From CBDCFL01 sp965216135 (GTDB lineage: Bacteria > Pseudomonadota > Alphaproteobacteria > Rhodobacterales > Rhodobacteraceae): a stretch of 64,000 nt of DNA. Within the stretch, counting starts at the first letter, position 1; the number at the start of each line of letters is the position of its first letter. A program made the translations under genes and the position numbers. Below the pieces are notes generated by a model, which had not been told where the DNA came from, made no database searches, and saw only the letters and a list, made by a program, of their open reading frames with translations. The stretch spans positions 558,001 through 622,000 of the forward strand of contig CBDCFL010000024.1 of NCBI GenBank assembly GCA_965216135.1. Direction: 5' to 3'. This document shows positions 25,644 through 35,701 of the stretch, piece by piece.

Positions 25644-26757
25644 CTAGTCGTTGACCGTTTTGGCCCATTGTCTGGTAGTGATTGACGTGATTGCGGTTTT
25701 GTCGTTTGCAAAGAAGTTCCATGCTTCGCAACACCTGTCGACGATCTGCTCATAATTGTCGAAGACGGATATGGCGAGCTTGTTGGCACGCAGATAAGCC
25801 CACACATTTTCCATCGGGTTGAGTTCAGGGGAATAGGGCGGGAGTTTGAGCAGGGTGATGTTGTCGGGTACCTCCAGCTCTGCCGAACCGTGCCAGCCAG
25901 CGCCATCCAGAATGAGAAGGGCATGTGCGCCCGATGCGACGGTTTTAGCGATCTCGGCGAGATGCGCGCTCATGGCCTGTGTGTCGGCATGTGGCATGAT
26001 CAGAGCGGCCGCTTCAGCCCGTTCCGGGCAGACGGCACCGAAAATGTAGCTCCAGATATAGCGGGTGTCGCGCGGGGCACGGGGGCGTGTTCCACGCTCG
26101 GCCCAGATACGGGTGAGCGTGCCCTGCTGGCCAACCCGCGCTTCATCCTGAAACCATATCTCCAGGGGCTTGCTGCGGGCTGTTTCCGGCAAGGCTGCTT
26201 CTACCTCTGCGGCGAAGTTTTTTTAAAAGCCTCCTGTGCATCCGGGTCGGATTTCGGATGCTGCGGGCGCACCGACAGACGCCGAAAGCCCAGGCTTGCC
26301 AATTGTTTGCCAACAGTTCGCTCATGCATGGTGACGCCGAAGCGCTCTTCGATCTTGCGTTTCAGATCAATGCGCCGCCAGCGCACAACCCCATCGGTTT
26401 CGGGGTCGGGACCCGCCCGAACCATTTCCGCCAACTCCTCCTTCTGTGCCGCGCTCAGCAGACAGGGTGGATCCGGCGGGCGACGGTTGAACCCTGTGCC
26501 GCGCTCAGCAGACAGGGTGGATCCGGCGGGCGACGGTTGAACAGGCCCGACACGCCCTCCGCATTGTAACGGTGGGCCCAATCCCGCAGCGTCTGCCGAT
26601 CCATGCCGCAGTTTTCTGCCGCCGTCTTGCGGTCAACCCCATCCAGAACCAGGGCAATCGCCAACATCCGTCGCGCCGCTTTCCCATCCCGGCACCGCGC
26701 CGCTTCCTGGCGAAGCTCGCCTGCGGACTTGTCTTTGCGCGTAATCCTTACTGCCAT
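25644..26757 (-). pseudogene. IS630-like transposase, subtype I, inactivated by duplication
   Basis: Same protein as in copy A. The first frame starts MAVRITRKDK at 26757 and runs normally to LLSAAQ. A 50 bp tandem repeat then moves it out of frame, and a stop follows within about 15 codons. Downstream the usual A7 slip site (seven T on the plus strand at 26218-26224) and the intact DDE frame with WFQDEARVG, LILDGAGWH and SPELNPMENVW remain. The element could still move if the transposase is supplied by another copy, since both ends are intact. Confidence 0.88.
26445..26543. repeat. 50 bp tandem duplication inside IS630-like copy B
   Basis: Two adjacent units start with TGTGCCGCGCTCAGCAGACA at 26445 and at 26495 (period 50). 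The three other copies have a single unit. The duplication shifts the transposase frame. Confidence 0.95.
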
Positions 26758-28597
26758 CAAAGCCTCCCTTGCCTTGATGCCACTGAATCAGATCACGCCG
26801 CTCGTGGGAATCCCCTTGAGTCAAATCTGGGGGCCGTTGGTATAAGAGCCAGAAGATTGGTCTGGAAGGCAATATCGTCGATCACTCCGACAATCTGCGA
26901 AATATGCTTCGATGATTTTTCAATCTCAGTCATCGCCAGCACCGCGTCCTGAACAACCTGGCCACTTTCCTGCGCCTGCTCGCGCGCTTCGCCAACAATC
27001 TTTTCGACCGATTTCGCGTTCTCTGCTGCCGATGCGACGCCGTGGGTCATCTCATCCAATGCGGCGGCTGTCTCTTCCAGCGTGGCAGCCTGGCTTTCGG
27101 TCCGGTTGGACAATTCCATCGAGGAATTTCTGATCTCGACAGAGTCGCGCTTTATATTGCCGGCGGTGGCGACAACCTCTCCCAGGGCCGATCTGAGGGT
27201 GTTGACGGTTTCGTTGAAATCCATCCGGAGCGTTTTGTAGGATTCCTCGAAATGTTCGTCGATGGTCTTGGTGAGATCACCTTTGGACAGGTTTTTCAGA
27301 CCGACGTTGAGCGCCGCGACAACCGTTTGCCGCTCTTTTTGTTGCTCGACCCGTCGCTGTTCGGCTTGGTCGGCTAGCGCGAGTTTTTCCGTAAAGTTTA
27401 CCAGTGCTTTAGCAATGTCACCGATCTCGTCACCGCGCGCGGCATCGACCACATCCTGATCATAATCACCGTCGGAAATTCGCTCGATCGTGTCGACTAC
27501 GCGTGAGATCGGCCGGGTAATCGAGCGTGCGATGAACCACCCAACGCTGACAAAAGAACAACGCTGATAATCGAAACCACGATCAGCATGTTTCGTGTAG
27601 CATGCGCGCGCGCCAGCACCTCGTCCATGTCAATTTCGGCAACAAGCGCCCAATGAGCGCCGTGAAAATCGATAAAAGTCGAATATGCCAAAACTTGCTT
27701 CTGGTTTTGTCCGACAACATCTTCAAACAAGACGCTTTGGCCCTCAAGTCCTGAAATGATTTGCTCGGATTCCGCAATTTCATCAAGGATCTCAAACCGC
27801 CCTTCGTGGCGCGACGTCGATCGCGCAGTCAGGTCATCGGCGACCAAAATAACCTCGCCGCTTTCGCCCAATCCCAGCTCGTTACCGACAATGGCCGCCA
27901 TCCTGTCGACTGGCATCTGAAACGCCAAAACGCCAATGACCTCGCCGTCTGCATTGGCAATCTGCGTCGCGACAAAACTGGCCGGTGCCCCGGCACTTGG
28001 CGCATAGGGGGCAAAATCGTCCAGGTAAATCTCGCCCGCGTGGCCGTTTAGTGCAGCACGAAAAACAACCCCCAGACCAGTGCTGGAGTATTTGCCATTG
28101 AGAAAATTGGTGGCGTAGTCGAGTTCTTTGAAAACCGAGTAAATCAGGTCACCGGTCGTATTGAACAGGAATATGTCGTAGTATCAGCCGCGCTGCTGAA
28201 GCGTGCGAAAACCTCTGTGGAAACTCGCATGGATGTCGTGATACCGCTGCGAATATTCCTCGCCGACCGGTCGCACCAGCAAATCTTTTTCGCCGAAGGG
28301 ATTGGGGTTGTCGTGGATATAGGCATCCTGAAGGCTGCGTTCAGCTTCATTGCCGAGCGCGCGCAAAGCAAACTCGAACCGGTCGATTGCCCTGGCCGTA
28401 GACGGGCTGGCGACCGCGACCTGCATGTCATTGTCGATCTCGTGCAGCCAGGATTCCAATCCATGCTTGCGCTCCTCGGCAATTACCCGAAACTGCGCCT
28501 CAGCCTGATGCAACGACAAGTTTCGCAGGCTGATCTGTCAATGAGCGTTTAAAAGTGACCCGGCTTCAGCGTTTAAAAGTGACCCACCCGTGATGAG

Positions 28598-28649
28598 GCA
28601 AAGCCAGCAGGCGAGATGCCCTCAAATAGCGATCTCGTCTGCTGGCTTT
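28598..28649 (-). terminator. 18 bp stem-loop downstream of istB
   Basis: AAAGCCAGCAGGCGAGAT and ATCTCGTCTGCTGGCTTT form a near-perfect 18 bp stem (one mismatch) around a 14-base loop. It lies between the istB stop and the element end and could terminate transcription or protect against outside transcription. Confidence 0.6.
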
Positions 28650-28663
28650 GTTTGCGCTGCGGT

Positions 28664-29395
28664 TTATTGTTTTCGGGCCCTTTTACTCTGAGCGAACCGG
28701 TAGGATGTGTTTCCGGTTTCGATTATGGAGCAATGATGTGTCACCCTGTCGAGGAGCGCGGTTGTCATCTTGGGATCGCCGAAGACGGAGACCCATTCAC
28801 CGAACTCCAGGTTGGTGGTGATGATGACGCTGGTTTTCTCGTAGAGTTTGCTTATCAGATGGAACAGCAGCGCGCCGCCGGACTTTGGGAACGGGATGTA
28901 ACCCAGCTCATCAATAATGACGCAATCCAGTGGCGTCAGTTGCCGGATGATCTTCCCGGCATTACCCTCGGCCTGCTCCCTGATCAGGGCGTTGATCAGA
29001 TCCACAGCATTGAAGAAGCGGGCCTTTTTGCCCTGATTGATCAATGTGGTTCCCAGAGCAATGGCGATGTGGGTTTTGCCTGTGCCAGTTCCGCCCACCA
29101 AAATGAGGTTGTGGGCGTCTTGGGTGAACTGTCCGGAGCAGAAGGGATCGATCCGAGCCTGAGTAACAGCGGCTGCGCTGTAATCGAAGGTGGCAAAATC
29201 CTTGTGATGCGGGAACTTTGCAATCCGCATTTGATACTCGATTGAGCGGACCTGACGTTCTACGGTCTCAGCGTCGATCAGTTGTTTTATCGCAGTGGTC
29301 AGGCTCGGCGACTTGCGCGCGGACAGCAAATCATGTGCGCAAGCTGCCATTCCATGCAATCTAAGGCCAGCCAATTGATCAATGAGGGCATTCAT
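28664..29395 (-). CDS. istB: IstB, IS21 transposition helper ATPase (element A)
   Basis: AAA+ ATPase that works with IstA in target selection. The 243-residue protein starts at ATG 29395, which overlaps the istA stop (ATGA). Walker A is LVGGTGTGKTHIAIAL (about residues 100-115), and Walker B is CVIIDELGYIPF (about 158-169). Sensor residues are in SVIITTNLEFGEWVSVFGD. It appears complete. Its partner istA is interrupted, so element A probably cannot move on its own. Confidence 0.93.
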   Translation of the reverse strand: MNALIDQLAGLRLHGMAACAHDLLSARKSPSLTTAIKQLIDAETVERQVRSIEYQMRIAKFPHHKDFATFDYSAAAVTQARIDPFCSGQFTQDAHNLILVGGTGTGKTHIAIALGTTLINQGKKARFFNAVDLINALIREQAEGNAGKIIRQLTPLDCVIIDELGYIPFPKSGGALLFHLISKLYEKTSVIITTNLEFGEWVSVFGDPKMTTALLDRVTHHCSIIETGNTSYRFAQSKRARKQ

Positions 29396-29798
29396 GCTGT
29401 CATCTCTCGGCGGGCGCACAATGTCTCATATCGTTTGCAGTTGGCCTCCGGGCGCATCGTCAGCATGGGATAGTCATAGCTTTGTGCCAGTGGGGGGATG
29501 ATCGGTTCGACCAACTGATTGATCAAGTTGATGACGGCAGGCAAGCGTAGGGTGTTTTGCGCGACAGCCAGATCACAGGCCGTTTCCACAACGTCAATCC
29601 CGTGGTCTTGCGCCAGCATAAGAAGGTCTACAAACTCCCGATCTCCACCTTTGCCCTTCATGTAATGCACCCTGATCTGGTGCATGGCATCTGGCAGGTG
29701 CCAATCCACAAAGGGCGCGCCATCACGCAGGGCTCCGGGCTTGCGTACCAGCAAAGGGACATAATGCCAGGGCTCAAAGTAACTGATATTACGGGTAA

Positions 29799-30963
29799 TA
29801 CCACCGAGCGGAATGCCTGACTCACGTTGGGGATTCCCAAGCGGTCCGATCTCTGACTCAATGTGGTGAACCAATGAGGTTCGCCATGGCAGCGCCTATC
29901 GACTTACGGAACGATTTTGACAGCGTCTCACTGCGGCGCCTCGCGAAGAGGACCAGGGACGCGACCCAGAGCCGTCGTCTGCTGGCGTTGGCCGAGGTCT
30001 ACGATGGTGGCAGCAGGACGGATGCGTCGCGGATCGGCGGCGTCGGTCTGCAGATCATTCGCGACTGGGTGCTGCGCTTCAACGCCCGCGGACCGGACGG
30101 GCTGGTCGATGGGAAGTCACCGGGCGCACCCTCGAAGCTCAACGCCGATCACCGCCGCGCACTGGCGGAGGTTGTTGAGGCCGGCCCGGTCCCGACGGTG
30201 GACGGCGTCGTGCGCTGGCGGCGCAAGGACCTGGCGCGGTGGCTCTTGGAGACGTTCGCCATCTCGCTCGACGAGACCACGGTCGGGCGCGAGTTGAAGG
30301 CGCTCGGCTTCGCCAAGATCTCGGCGCGGCCGCGCCACTACGCGCAAAACGAGCTGGCCGTCGAGGCTTTTAAAAAAAACTTCCCCGCCGAACTGGCGAA
30401 GATCCGGGCGAGGCTCCCGAAAGGCGTCGAGATAGAGCTGTGGTGGCAAGATGAAGCCCGCATCGGCCAGAAGAATAAGCTCACACGCCGATGGGCCAGA
30501 CGTGGCACGCGCCCGCGGGCGCCCCGCGACCAGCGCACCGAATGGGCCTATATCTTCGGCGCGATCTGTCCCGCGAAGGAGAAAGGCGCCGGGCTGGTCA
30601 TGCCCTGGTGCGACACCGACGCCATGGCGGCGCACCTCATCGAGATCAGTGCCGCCGTCGATCCCGGCACCCATGCGGTGCTGATCGTCGATCAGGCCGG
30701 TTGGCACTTGACGCCCAAGCTGGCGATCCCCGACAACATCACCGTCCTGGCGCTGCCGCCACGATCGCCCGAGTTGAACCCGGTGGAGAATGTCTGGCAA
30801 TTCATGCGCGACAACTGGTTGTCGAACCGGATCTTCAAATCCTACGAAGACATCGTCGCGCTGTGCTGCCAAGCCTGGAACAACCTCATCGACCAACCAT
30901 GGAAGATCATGTCCCTCGGCATGCGCAAATGGGCGCATGGGTTCTGATCAATGACCGTTGGTA
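29799..30963 (+). mobile_element. IS630-like element, subtype II, copy 1
   Basis: 1165 bp, starting TACCACCGAGCGGAATGCC and ending ATGACCGTTGGTA, with imperfect inverted repeats. TAA flanks both sides (29796-29798 and 30964-30966). It is inserted in istA of IS21 element A. The other copies, at 49173 and 52077, have the same length. Confidence 0.93.
29874..30947 (+). CDS. IS630-like transposase, subtype II (copy 1)
   Basis: A single-frame DDE transposase of 357 residues (or 353 from the ATG at 29886, MAAPIDLRNDF). The HTH region is RIGGVGLQIIRDWVLRFNARG. The catalytic residues lie in LWWQDEARIGQ (D), VLIVDQAGWHL (D) and RSPELNPVENVWQF (E). Between the domains the gene has TTTTAAAAAAAA, with eight A, so the two halves are already fused in frame (EAFKKNFPAEL). 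In subtype I the run has seven A. The protein looks functional. Confidence 0.93.
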   Translation: MRFAMAAPIDLRNDFDSVSLRRLAKRTRDATQSRRLLALAEVYDGGSRTDASRIGGVGLQIIRDWVLRFNARGPDGLVDGKSPGAPSKLNADHRRALAEVVEAGPVPTVDGVVRWRRKDLARWLLETFAISLDETTVGRELKALGFAKISARPRHYAQNELAVEAFKKNFPAELAKIRARLPKGVEIELWWQDEARIGQKNKLTRRWARRGTRPRAPRDQRTEWAYIFGAICPAKEKGAGLVMPWCDTDAMAAHLIEISAAVDPGTHAVLIVDQAGWHLTPKLAIPDNITVLALPPRSPELNPVENVWQFMRDNWLSNRIFKSYEDIVALCCQAWNNLIDQPWKIMSLGMRKWAHGF

Positions 30964-32159
30964 TAAAGTGACGTTTGTGCTCGGCGATCACATCTTGACC
31001 TGCAACCACTTTGACGCAACCGGCATAGGCCCGCAACGAGACATGGTTTCCAGCAAAACAGGCCGGAACGCTGTAGCGGTTGCTGTCATATTGAACCAGG
31101 CAAGTAGAGCGCACCCGAACGGCCTTCTCAACATAGCCATCAAAAGGGCGGCCGAGAGGGCGCAGTTCAGCCTGTTCTGCAGCAAAGACAGCATCAACTG
31201 TCTGATCCTGTCGCTCTGGATGGGGGCGTGATCCAAGGGCATCACATTGCAGATACAGCCAGGCATTCAGGCCCTCCAAATCATCAAAAGCCAGTTTGGG
31301 CGTGAACAGCCGACTGCGCAAAAACTGCACCTGGTTTTCGACCTGACCCTTTTCCCAGCCCGACGCGGGCGTGCAGGCCACCGGTTCCATGACATAGTGG
31401 TTCATCAAGGCCAGAAAGCGTGGGTGAAAGATCCGGTCTTTCGAGCGCGATACATAGGTCACCATTGTCTTGGGATTATCGATGATCACACGGCGCGGAA
31501 CCCCGCCATAAAAGGTCAACGCTCTCACGAAAGCGTCAAGCACCATCTCTTGAGGTTCCCCGGGGTAGGCCACAACAAAGGGCTTGCGGCTGTGGCACAG
31601 ACGGAAGTGGGCAATCTTCACCTTCTGGGCAATTCCGCCCAAGACGACATGTTCTTCGCTCCAGTCAAACTGCAGCGCATCGCCAGACTGGAACTGCAAC
31701 GGAATGAACGCATCTCCTGACCTCAAACCCGTGCGTTTCAGGTCTCGAACAAAACGCTGAACTGGCGAATACGACCCCGTATATCCTTCCAAAACCAGCT
31801 GCTCATAAAGCTTCACCCCTGTCCGACGTTCTCGGCGAGGGCGCTTCAGGTCCTGCTCAAACAAGGTTTGGAGCCGCTCTTCATAGTCACACAATTTGTG
31901 CCGAACTGGATCAACCTGACGATGGTAGCTCGGAGGCGAGCTGTCCTTCAGATACTTCCTGATCGTGTTCCGCGACAATCCCGTCTCCCGGCCCACAGAT
32001 CTAATACTTCGCCCATCACGCAAAACCATGCGACGGATCTTCGCTGCACTTTCCATCAATATCACCTGCTCATTCTCCGCGCTAATACGCGCGGACGTTA
32101 ACAAAACAAGAGGGTCAATTTTAAACGATCATAACCCACCTAAGTGGGTCAGTTTTGCA

Positions 32160-33548
32160 TGCCGATTCACATTCGTCTCGGTTGTGGCTGCAACGGGATA
32201 CAACTTCACATACGGTGAATCGGGTATTGTCACCCGAATAGTCCAAACGATCTATCCCGCTTTGCCCAACGATTGGTTCACCGGAATATTTGCGGTTGTG
32301 GTCGCTCATACGTTTCTTCTCACGAGCTTTCACTATCTGTTTTTACGCGCAGCAATAAGAAGAATTGACTTTTCTATGGTTGAAGCCGCTCGCAGCGTGG
32401 GTGCCAGCAGCTTGCGGGCATTTACCAGCGTGGTGTTACCGCTTCTGCTACCTACGATTTTCGCGACCTCGCTACTTGTTGCCTATAAGTCGCTGGGTTC
32501 ATTCGCTATTCCAGCGGTCCTTGGTGGTCGTAGGTTTGATATGGTCTCAGAGCTAATCCTAACATTAAACAGTTTGCGCCGCCCTGACATGGCTGCGATG
32601 CTTTCGATTGGGCTTGGTTTGGCAGTAATCGCATGCATAATCCTAATGCAACAAATCGAAAAAAGAGGCAGCTATAGTGGTGGCGCGAAAACGCCGGTCC
32701 CGATACAACGAATCGCGATAAGTGATCCAACCATGAATGTCCTGGTACATGGCGCTGCCTATTTGGTGGCGATAATGCAGTTGCTGCCCGTATTTCTGAT
32801 TGTCATCTTTTCATTCGCCTCGGCCAAATCGATCGTATCGGAAGTCATTCCAAGCTCCCTTAGCCTAAGAAACTATATTGATGTCTTGTCAGGCGGAGCC
32901 GCGTTCATTCCGCTCAAAAATAGCCTTGTCATGGCGTCAGCCGCAGTGGCTGCCGGTTTGGTCGTTGGCTTGCTAGTCGTGTCCCTGGCACATCGTTACA
33001 AAAATAGCCTGACGACCGGTCTCGATCTGACTTTCATGATCCCTTGGATATTGCCGGCGCCATTCATTGCGATCGGGCTAATATTGGCTTTTGACACACC
33101 GAATTTCATTATCGGCGGTCAGACCTTACTTGGTTCGTTTTGGATATTGCCCATCGGCTATTGCATTGTTGCGATCCCGCTTATGATCCGGTTCCTACGC
33201 GCTGCATTTTGGTCACTAGACCCCGCATTAGATGAGGCGGCGCAATCTCTTGGTGCGCCGCCGCTATACCGATTTATTCGAATTACAATCCCTGTTAATT
33301 TACCGGTGATCGTGCTTGTCGGAGGCATGAGCATTAATGGAATTCTGAGCGAATATTCGATGTCGGCGTTTCTTTTCAACGTTAACAACAAGCCCCTGTC
33401 GATCGCCTTGTTTGAGGGTTCACGCTCAACCAATCCTGAACAAGCGTCAATAAACCTCGTCTACATGACCCTAATTATGGGATTTTCATATTTCATAATT
33501 TCATTGGCCGATCGGTACGGACTGGGCGGCGAAACCACTCGTAAATGA
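32160..33548 (+). pseudogene. iron/2-aminoethylphosphonate-type ABC transporter permease, N-terminus lost
   Basis: A double-domain binding-protein-dependent permease (FbpB/PhnV-like). About 460 residues remain, from FTFVSVVAATGYNFTYGESG onward. Two EAA loops are visible: EAARSVGASSLRAFTSVVLP and EAAQSLGAPPLYRFIRITIP, each between clusters of hydrophobic helices. The first helices and the start codon were removed at the IS21 junction (32159). The open frame that reaches back into the IS is not native. The gene is poorer in GC than the core genes. Its stop overlaps the start of the phosphodiesterase gene (ATGA), so the two form an operon whose substrate is probably a phosphodiester. Confidence 0.85.
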
Positions 33549-34405
33549 AGGCAATGACCAAAACCATGAAGAATTCTGATACCCCCGAAATCGCCAGGCG
33601 ATGGCGTGACCCTGCCGGTACCCCCGGCGAAGTGTTTGTGGTTGCCCACAGAGGTGCATTTCTGCTCGATAATAACATCTGTCTCGCGGAAAATTCGATA
33701 CCAGCGTTCAACCGCGCAAGTTCACTGGGATGCGATATGGTTGAGGTTGACGTGCATTTCACATCCGACGGAACGGCTGTTGTACTGCATGACGCGACCC
33801 TGGAGCGGACGACAACAGGCAGTGGCGCGGTTGCCTCGCGAAAGTTTGACGATATTCGAGAAATGAAACTGGTTCATCCTAGCACACGGGCCGCTTTTGA
33901 ATGCTCAGTCCCGACACTTGAAGAGGTGTTCCTGGCACTTGGCGATACGCTGATGATCAATGTCGAAATCAAGACTGATATTAGCGATATTCCAAAGATC
34001 GCCGCGATTGCTGCCAAGGCTGGGGTCTCGCAACAATTGACCGTGAAATCCAACGGGGACGATGCTGCGCATCTAGCCAAAGTAGCTGACATCATCGCGG
34101 GAACCAATTACTCCGTCGATTTCATCCCAGTTTTGGTCGATAGCCGTGATACCATTGAGACAATGGAGCAGGCCTGTTCGTTATTCGACCTATCTTGCAT
34201 CGAATGCATCGTAGATTATCCATTTGGCGAAGGTGGTTACAATCTTGTCGAAAGGCTAGCTTATACGGCCGATGGTGGTCCGCTGTTTTCTATCGCCGCG
34301 CGACGGATAGCACAGGAAAATAATCTCCGGCAGTTCATCAATACATTGTTCGTTAATCCCTTGGCCGGGCCGCACCAGTGGAATGGAGGACGAGATTGCC
34401 AGTTA

Positions 34406-35567
34406 TACCAACGGCATCAATTTCTGACTCTGTGGGGATTCCCAAATCGGTTTTGATCTGATTCAAGGTTGGCAAAGGAGGATCGCCATGCCAGCCAGTG
34501 TTCCGCTTCGTCGCGACTTTGATGCCCGCCACCTTCGTAAACTCGCCAGCCGTTGCAAGGATGCCCGGCAGAGCCGCCGTCTGTTGTCTCTTGCGGCGGT
34601 CTACGATGGCATGCGCCGTGGAGAGGCCGCAAGGATCGGTGGGATGGATCGCCAAACCCTGCGGGACTGGGTTCACCGGTTCAACGAAGAGGGACCGGAT
34701 GGCCTCACCAACCGCAAGGGCGCGGGCCGGACGCGCTACCTGAGCGATGTCCAGATGAAAGAACTTGGCGAGATTGTCGAGACCGGCCCCGATCCGGCGG
34801 TGGACGGGGTTGTCCGCTGGCGGCGGATCGACCTGAAGCGGGTGATCGAGGCGCGCTTTGGCGTCATCTATTCCGAGCGCGGGATATCCAGACTGCTTGG
34901 CGAACTGGGCTTTGCCCATATCAGCGCCCGCCCGCAGCATCCCAGGCAGGATAAGCGGATCATCGAGGCGTTTAAAAAAAACTTCGCCGACACGCTCCAG
35001 GTGCATATAGCTGACCTGCCAGCGGGAACGCCGGTGGAGATCTGGTTCCAGGACGAAGCACGCCTTGGCCAGAAGAATGGCCTGACGCGCCTGTGGGCGA
35101 GAAAGGGCACGCGCCCCCGCCAGCCGGCCGATCAGCGCTATCACAACGCCTATCTGTTCGGCGCCATCTGTCCGGCTCACGGCAAGGGGGCGGCGCTCAT
35201 GCTGCCTTGGGCGGACGCGCAAGCCATGCAGATGCATCTCGACGAGATCAGCCGCCACGTCGCCCGAAAGGCCCATGCGGTTGTGCTGATGGATCGGGCC
35301 GGATGGCACACCACCGGCAAACTCAAAGTCCCGAAGAACCTCACCATCATCCTGCTGCCATCGCGCGCTCCGGAACTGAACCCGGTGGAAAATATCTGGC
35401 AGTACTTGCGCGCCAATTGGCTCTCCAACCGCGTGTTCGAAGACTACAATGCCATCGTCGATGCTGGATGCGAAGCTTGGAACAAGCTCATCGCACAGCC
35501 CGAAACCATCACATCAATCGGAATGCGAAAATGGGCCCATATCGGTCAATGTTAAATGCCGCTGGTA
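34406..35567 (+). mobile_element. IS630-like element, subtype III
   Basis: 1162 bp, starting TACCAACGGCATCAATTTC and ending AAATGCCGCTGGTA. TTA flanks both sides (34403-34405 and 35568-35570). It is the only copy of this subtype in the window and interrupts the phosphodiesterase gene. Confidence 0.92.
34488..35555 (+). CDS. IS630-like transposase, subtype III
   Basis: A single-frame transposase of 355 residues, MPASVPLRRDFDARHLRKL. The HTH is RIGGMDRQTLRDWVHRFNEEG. The catalytic residues are IWFQDEARLGQ (D), VVLMDRAGWHT (D) and RAPELNPVENIWQY (E). The inter-domain run is TTTAAAAAAAA, with eight A, in frame (EAFKKNFADTL). It is similar in layout to subtypes I and II but clearly diverged. It appears intact. 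Confidence 0.93.
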   Translation: MPASVPLRRDFDARHLRKLASRCKDARQSRRLLSLAAVYDGMRRGEAARIGGMDRQTLRDWVHRFNEEGPDGLTNRKGAGRTRYLSDVQMKELGEIVETGPDPAVDGVVRWRRIDLKRVIEARFGVIYSERGISRLLGELGFAHISARPQHPRQDKRIIEAFKKNFADTLQVHIADLPAGTPVEIWFQDEARLGQKNGLTRLWARKGTRPRQPADQRYHNAYLFGAICPAHGKGAALMLPWADAQAMQMHLDEISRHVARKAHAVVLMDRAGWHTTGKLKVPKNLTIILLPSRAPELNPVENIWQYLRANWLSNRVFEDYNAIVDAGCEAWNKLIAQPETITSIGMRKWAHIGQC

Positions 35568-35701
35568 TTAGCACGATTGAACCCCGATAGCGTCTACGGC
35601 TTCTGGATCGCACATGGTGCGAGTGTAATCCAATCGGATGAGCCTGAGTACTTGCTAAACTGGTTACGTCAATCGGGTTTTCGAACGGACGGTGGAAATT
35701 A

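Larger units (their letters stand above)
25633..26842 (-). mobile_element. IS630-like element, subtype I, copy B, with 50 bp internal duplication
   Basis: The ends TACCAACGGCCC and GGGCCGTTGGTA are intact, with TAA on both sides (25630-25632 and 26843-26845). It is 1210 bp long, exactly 50 bp longer than the other three copies because of a tandem duplication inside orfA. It interrupts the chemoreceptor gene. The transposase (25644-26757, minus) is disabled by the duplication, although the catalytic second frame at 25644-26192 is intact. Confidence 0.93.
25058..28541 (-). pseudogene. methyl-accepting chemotaxis protein, broken four times
   Basis: A transmembrane chemoreceptor. The sensor part (28541-27600) resembles a dCache domain and ends in the membrane helix NMLIVVSIISVVLLSALG. 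HAMP follows (RSITRPIS...RGDEIGDIAKAL), then the coiled-coil signalling domain with NLLALNAGVEAARAG. The defects are: N-terminus cut by the IS21 element at 28542; an in-frame TGA at 28184-28186; an extra base near 27543 (LSALG then WFIARSI in another frame); and IS630-like copy B at 25633-26842. Removing copy B and one TAA restores the invariant LNAGVEAARAG hairpin tip exactly. The C-terminus ends SETSWKDF, a CheR/CheB-tether-like pentapeptide region. Chemotaxis through this receptor must be lost. Confidence 0.9.
29392..32056 (-). pseudogene. istA: IstA transposase of IS21 element A, split by an IS630-like insertion
   Basis: The N-terminal part (32056 down to 30964) has the HTH (GRSIRSVGRETGLSRNTIRKYL) and the rve core: LQFDWSEEH (D), VIIDNPKTMV (D) and EKGQVENQV (E). 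The C-terminal part (29798 down to 29392) reads NISYFEPWHYVPLLVRKPGA and ends CARREMTA. Removing the IS at 29799-30963 with one TAA rebuilds HKRHFTRNISYFEPWHY, the usual IstA C-terminal sequence, which confirms a clean insertion. Confidence 0.93.
28542..32159 (-). mobile_element. IS21-family element A, at a junction between two unrelated truncated genes
   Basis: It contains istA and istB on the minus strand, plus an IS630-like subtype II copy. The left end has two copies of GCGTTTAAAAGTGACCC. The right end (minus strand) reads TGCAAAACTGACCCACTTAG and then CGTTTAAAATTGACCCTC. Multiple terminal repeats are typical of IS21. The left flank is the middle of a chemoreceptor gene and the right flank is the middle of an ABC permease gene, and no target duplication is seen. 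The element therefore marks a deletion or inversion endpoint and not a simple insertion. Confidence 0.85.

Noticed and set aside
28556..28590. Two GTTTAAAAGTGACCC repeats considered as a small CRISPR-like or iteron array
   Set aside because: Only two or three units, located at an IS21 end where repeated transposase-binding sites are normal.
30117..30938. A 273-codon antisense frame in each subtype II IS630-like copy
   Set aside because: Same reasoning: high-GC antisense frame with no start signal and no recognisable fold.
31965..32159. N-terminal extension of the ABC permease reading into the IS21 end
   Set aside because: The residues are encoded by istA antisense sequence and IS ends. They do not resemble permease N-termini, so they are a chance fusion and not the native start.
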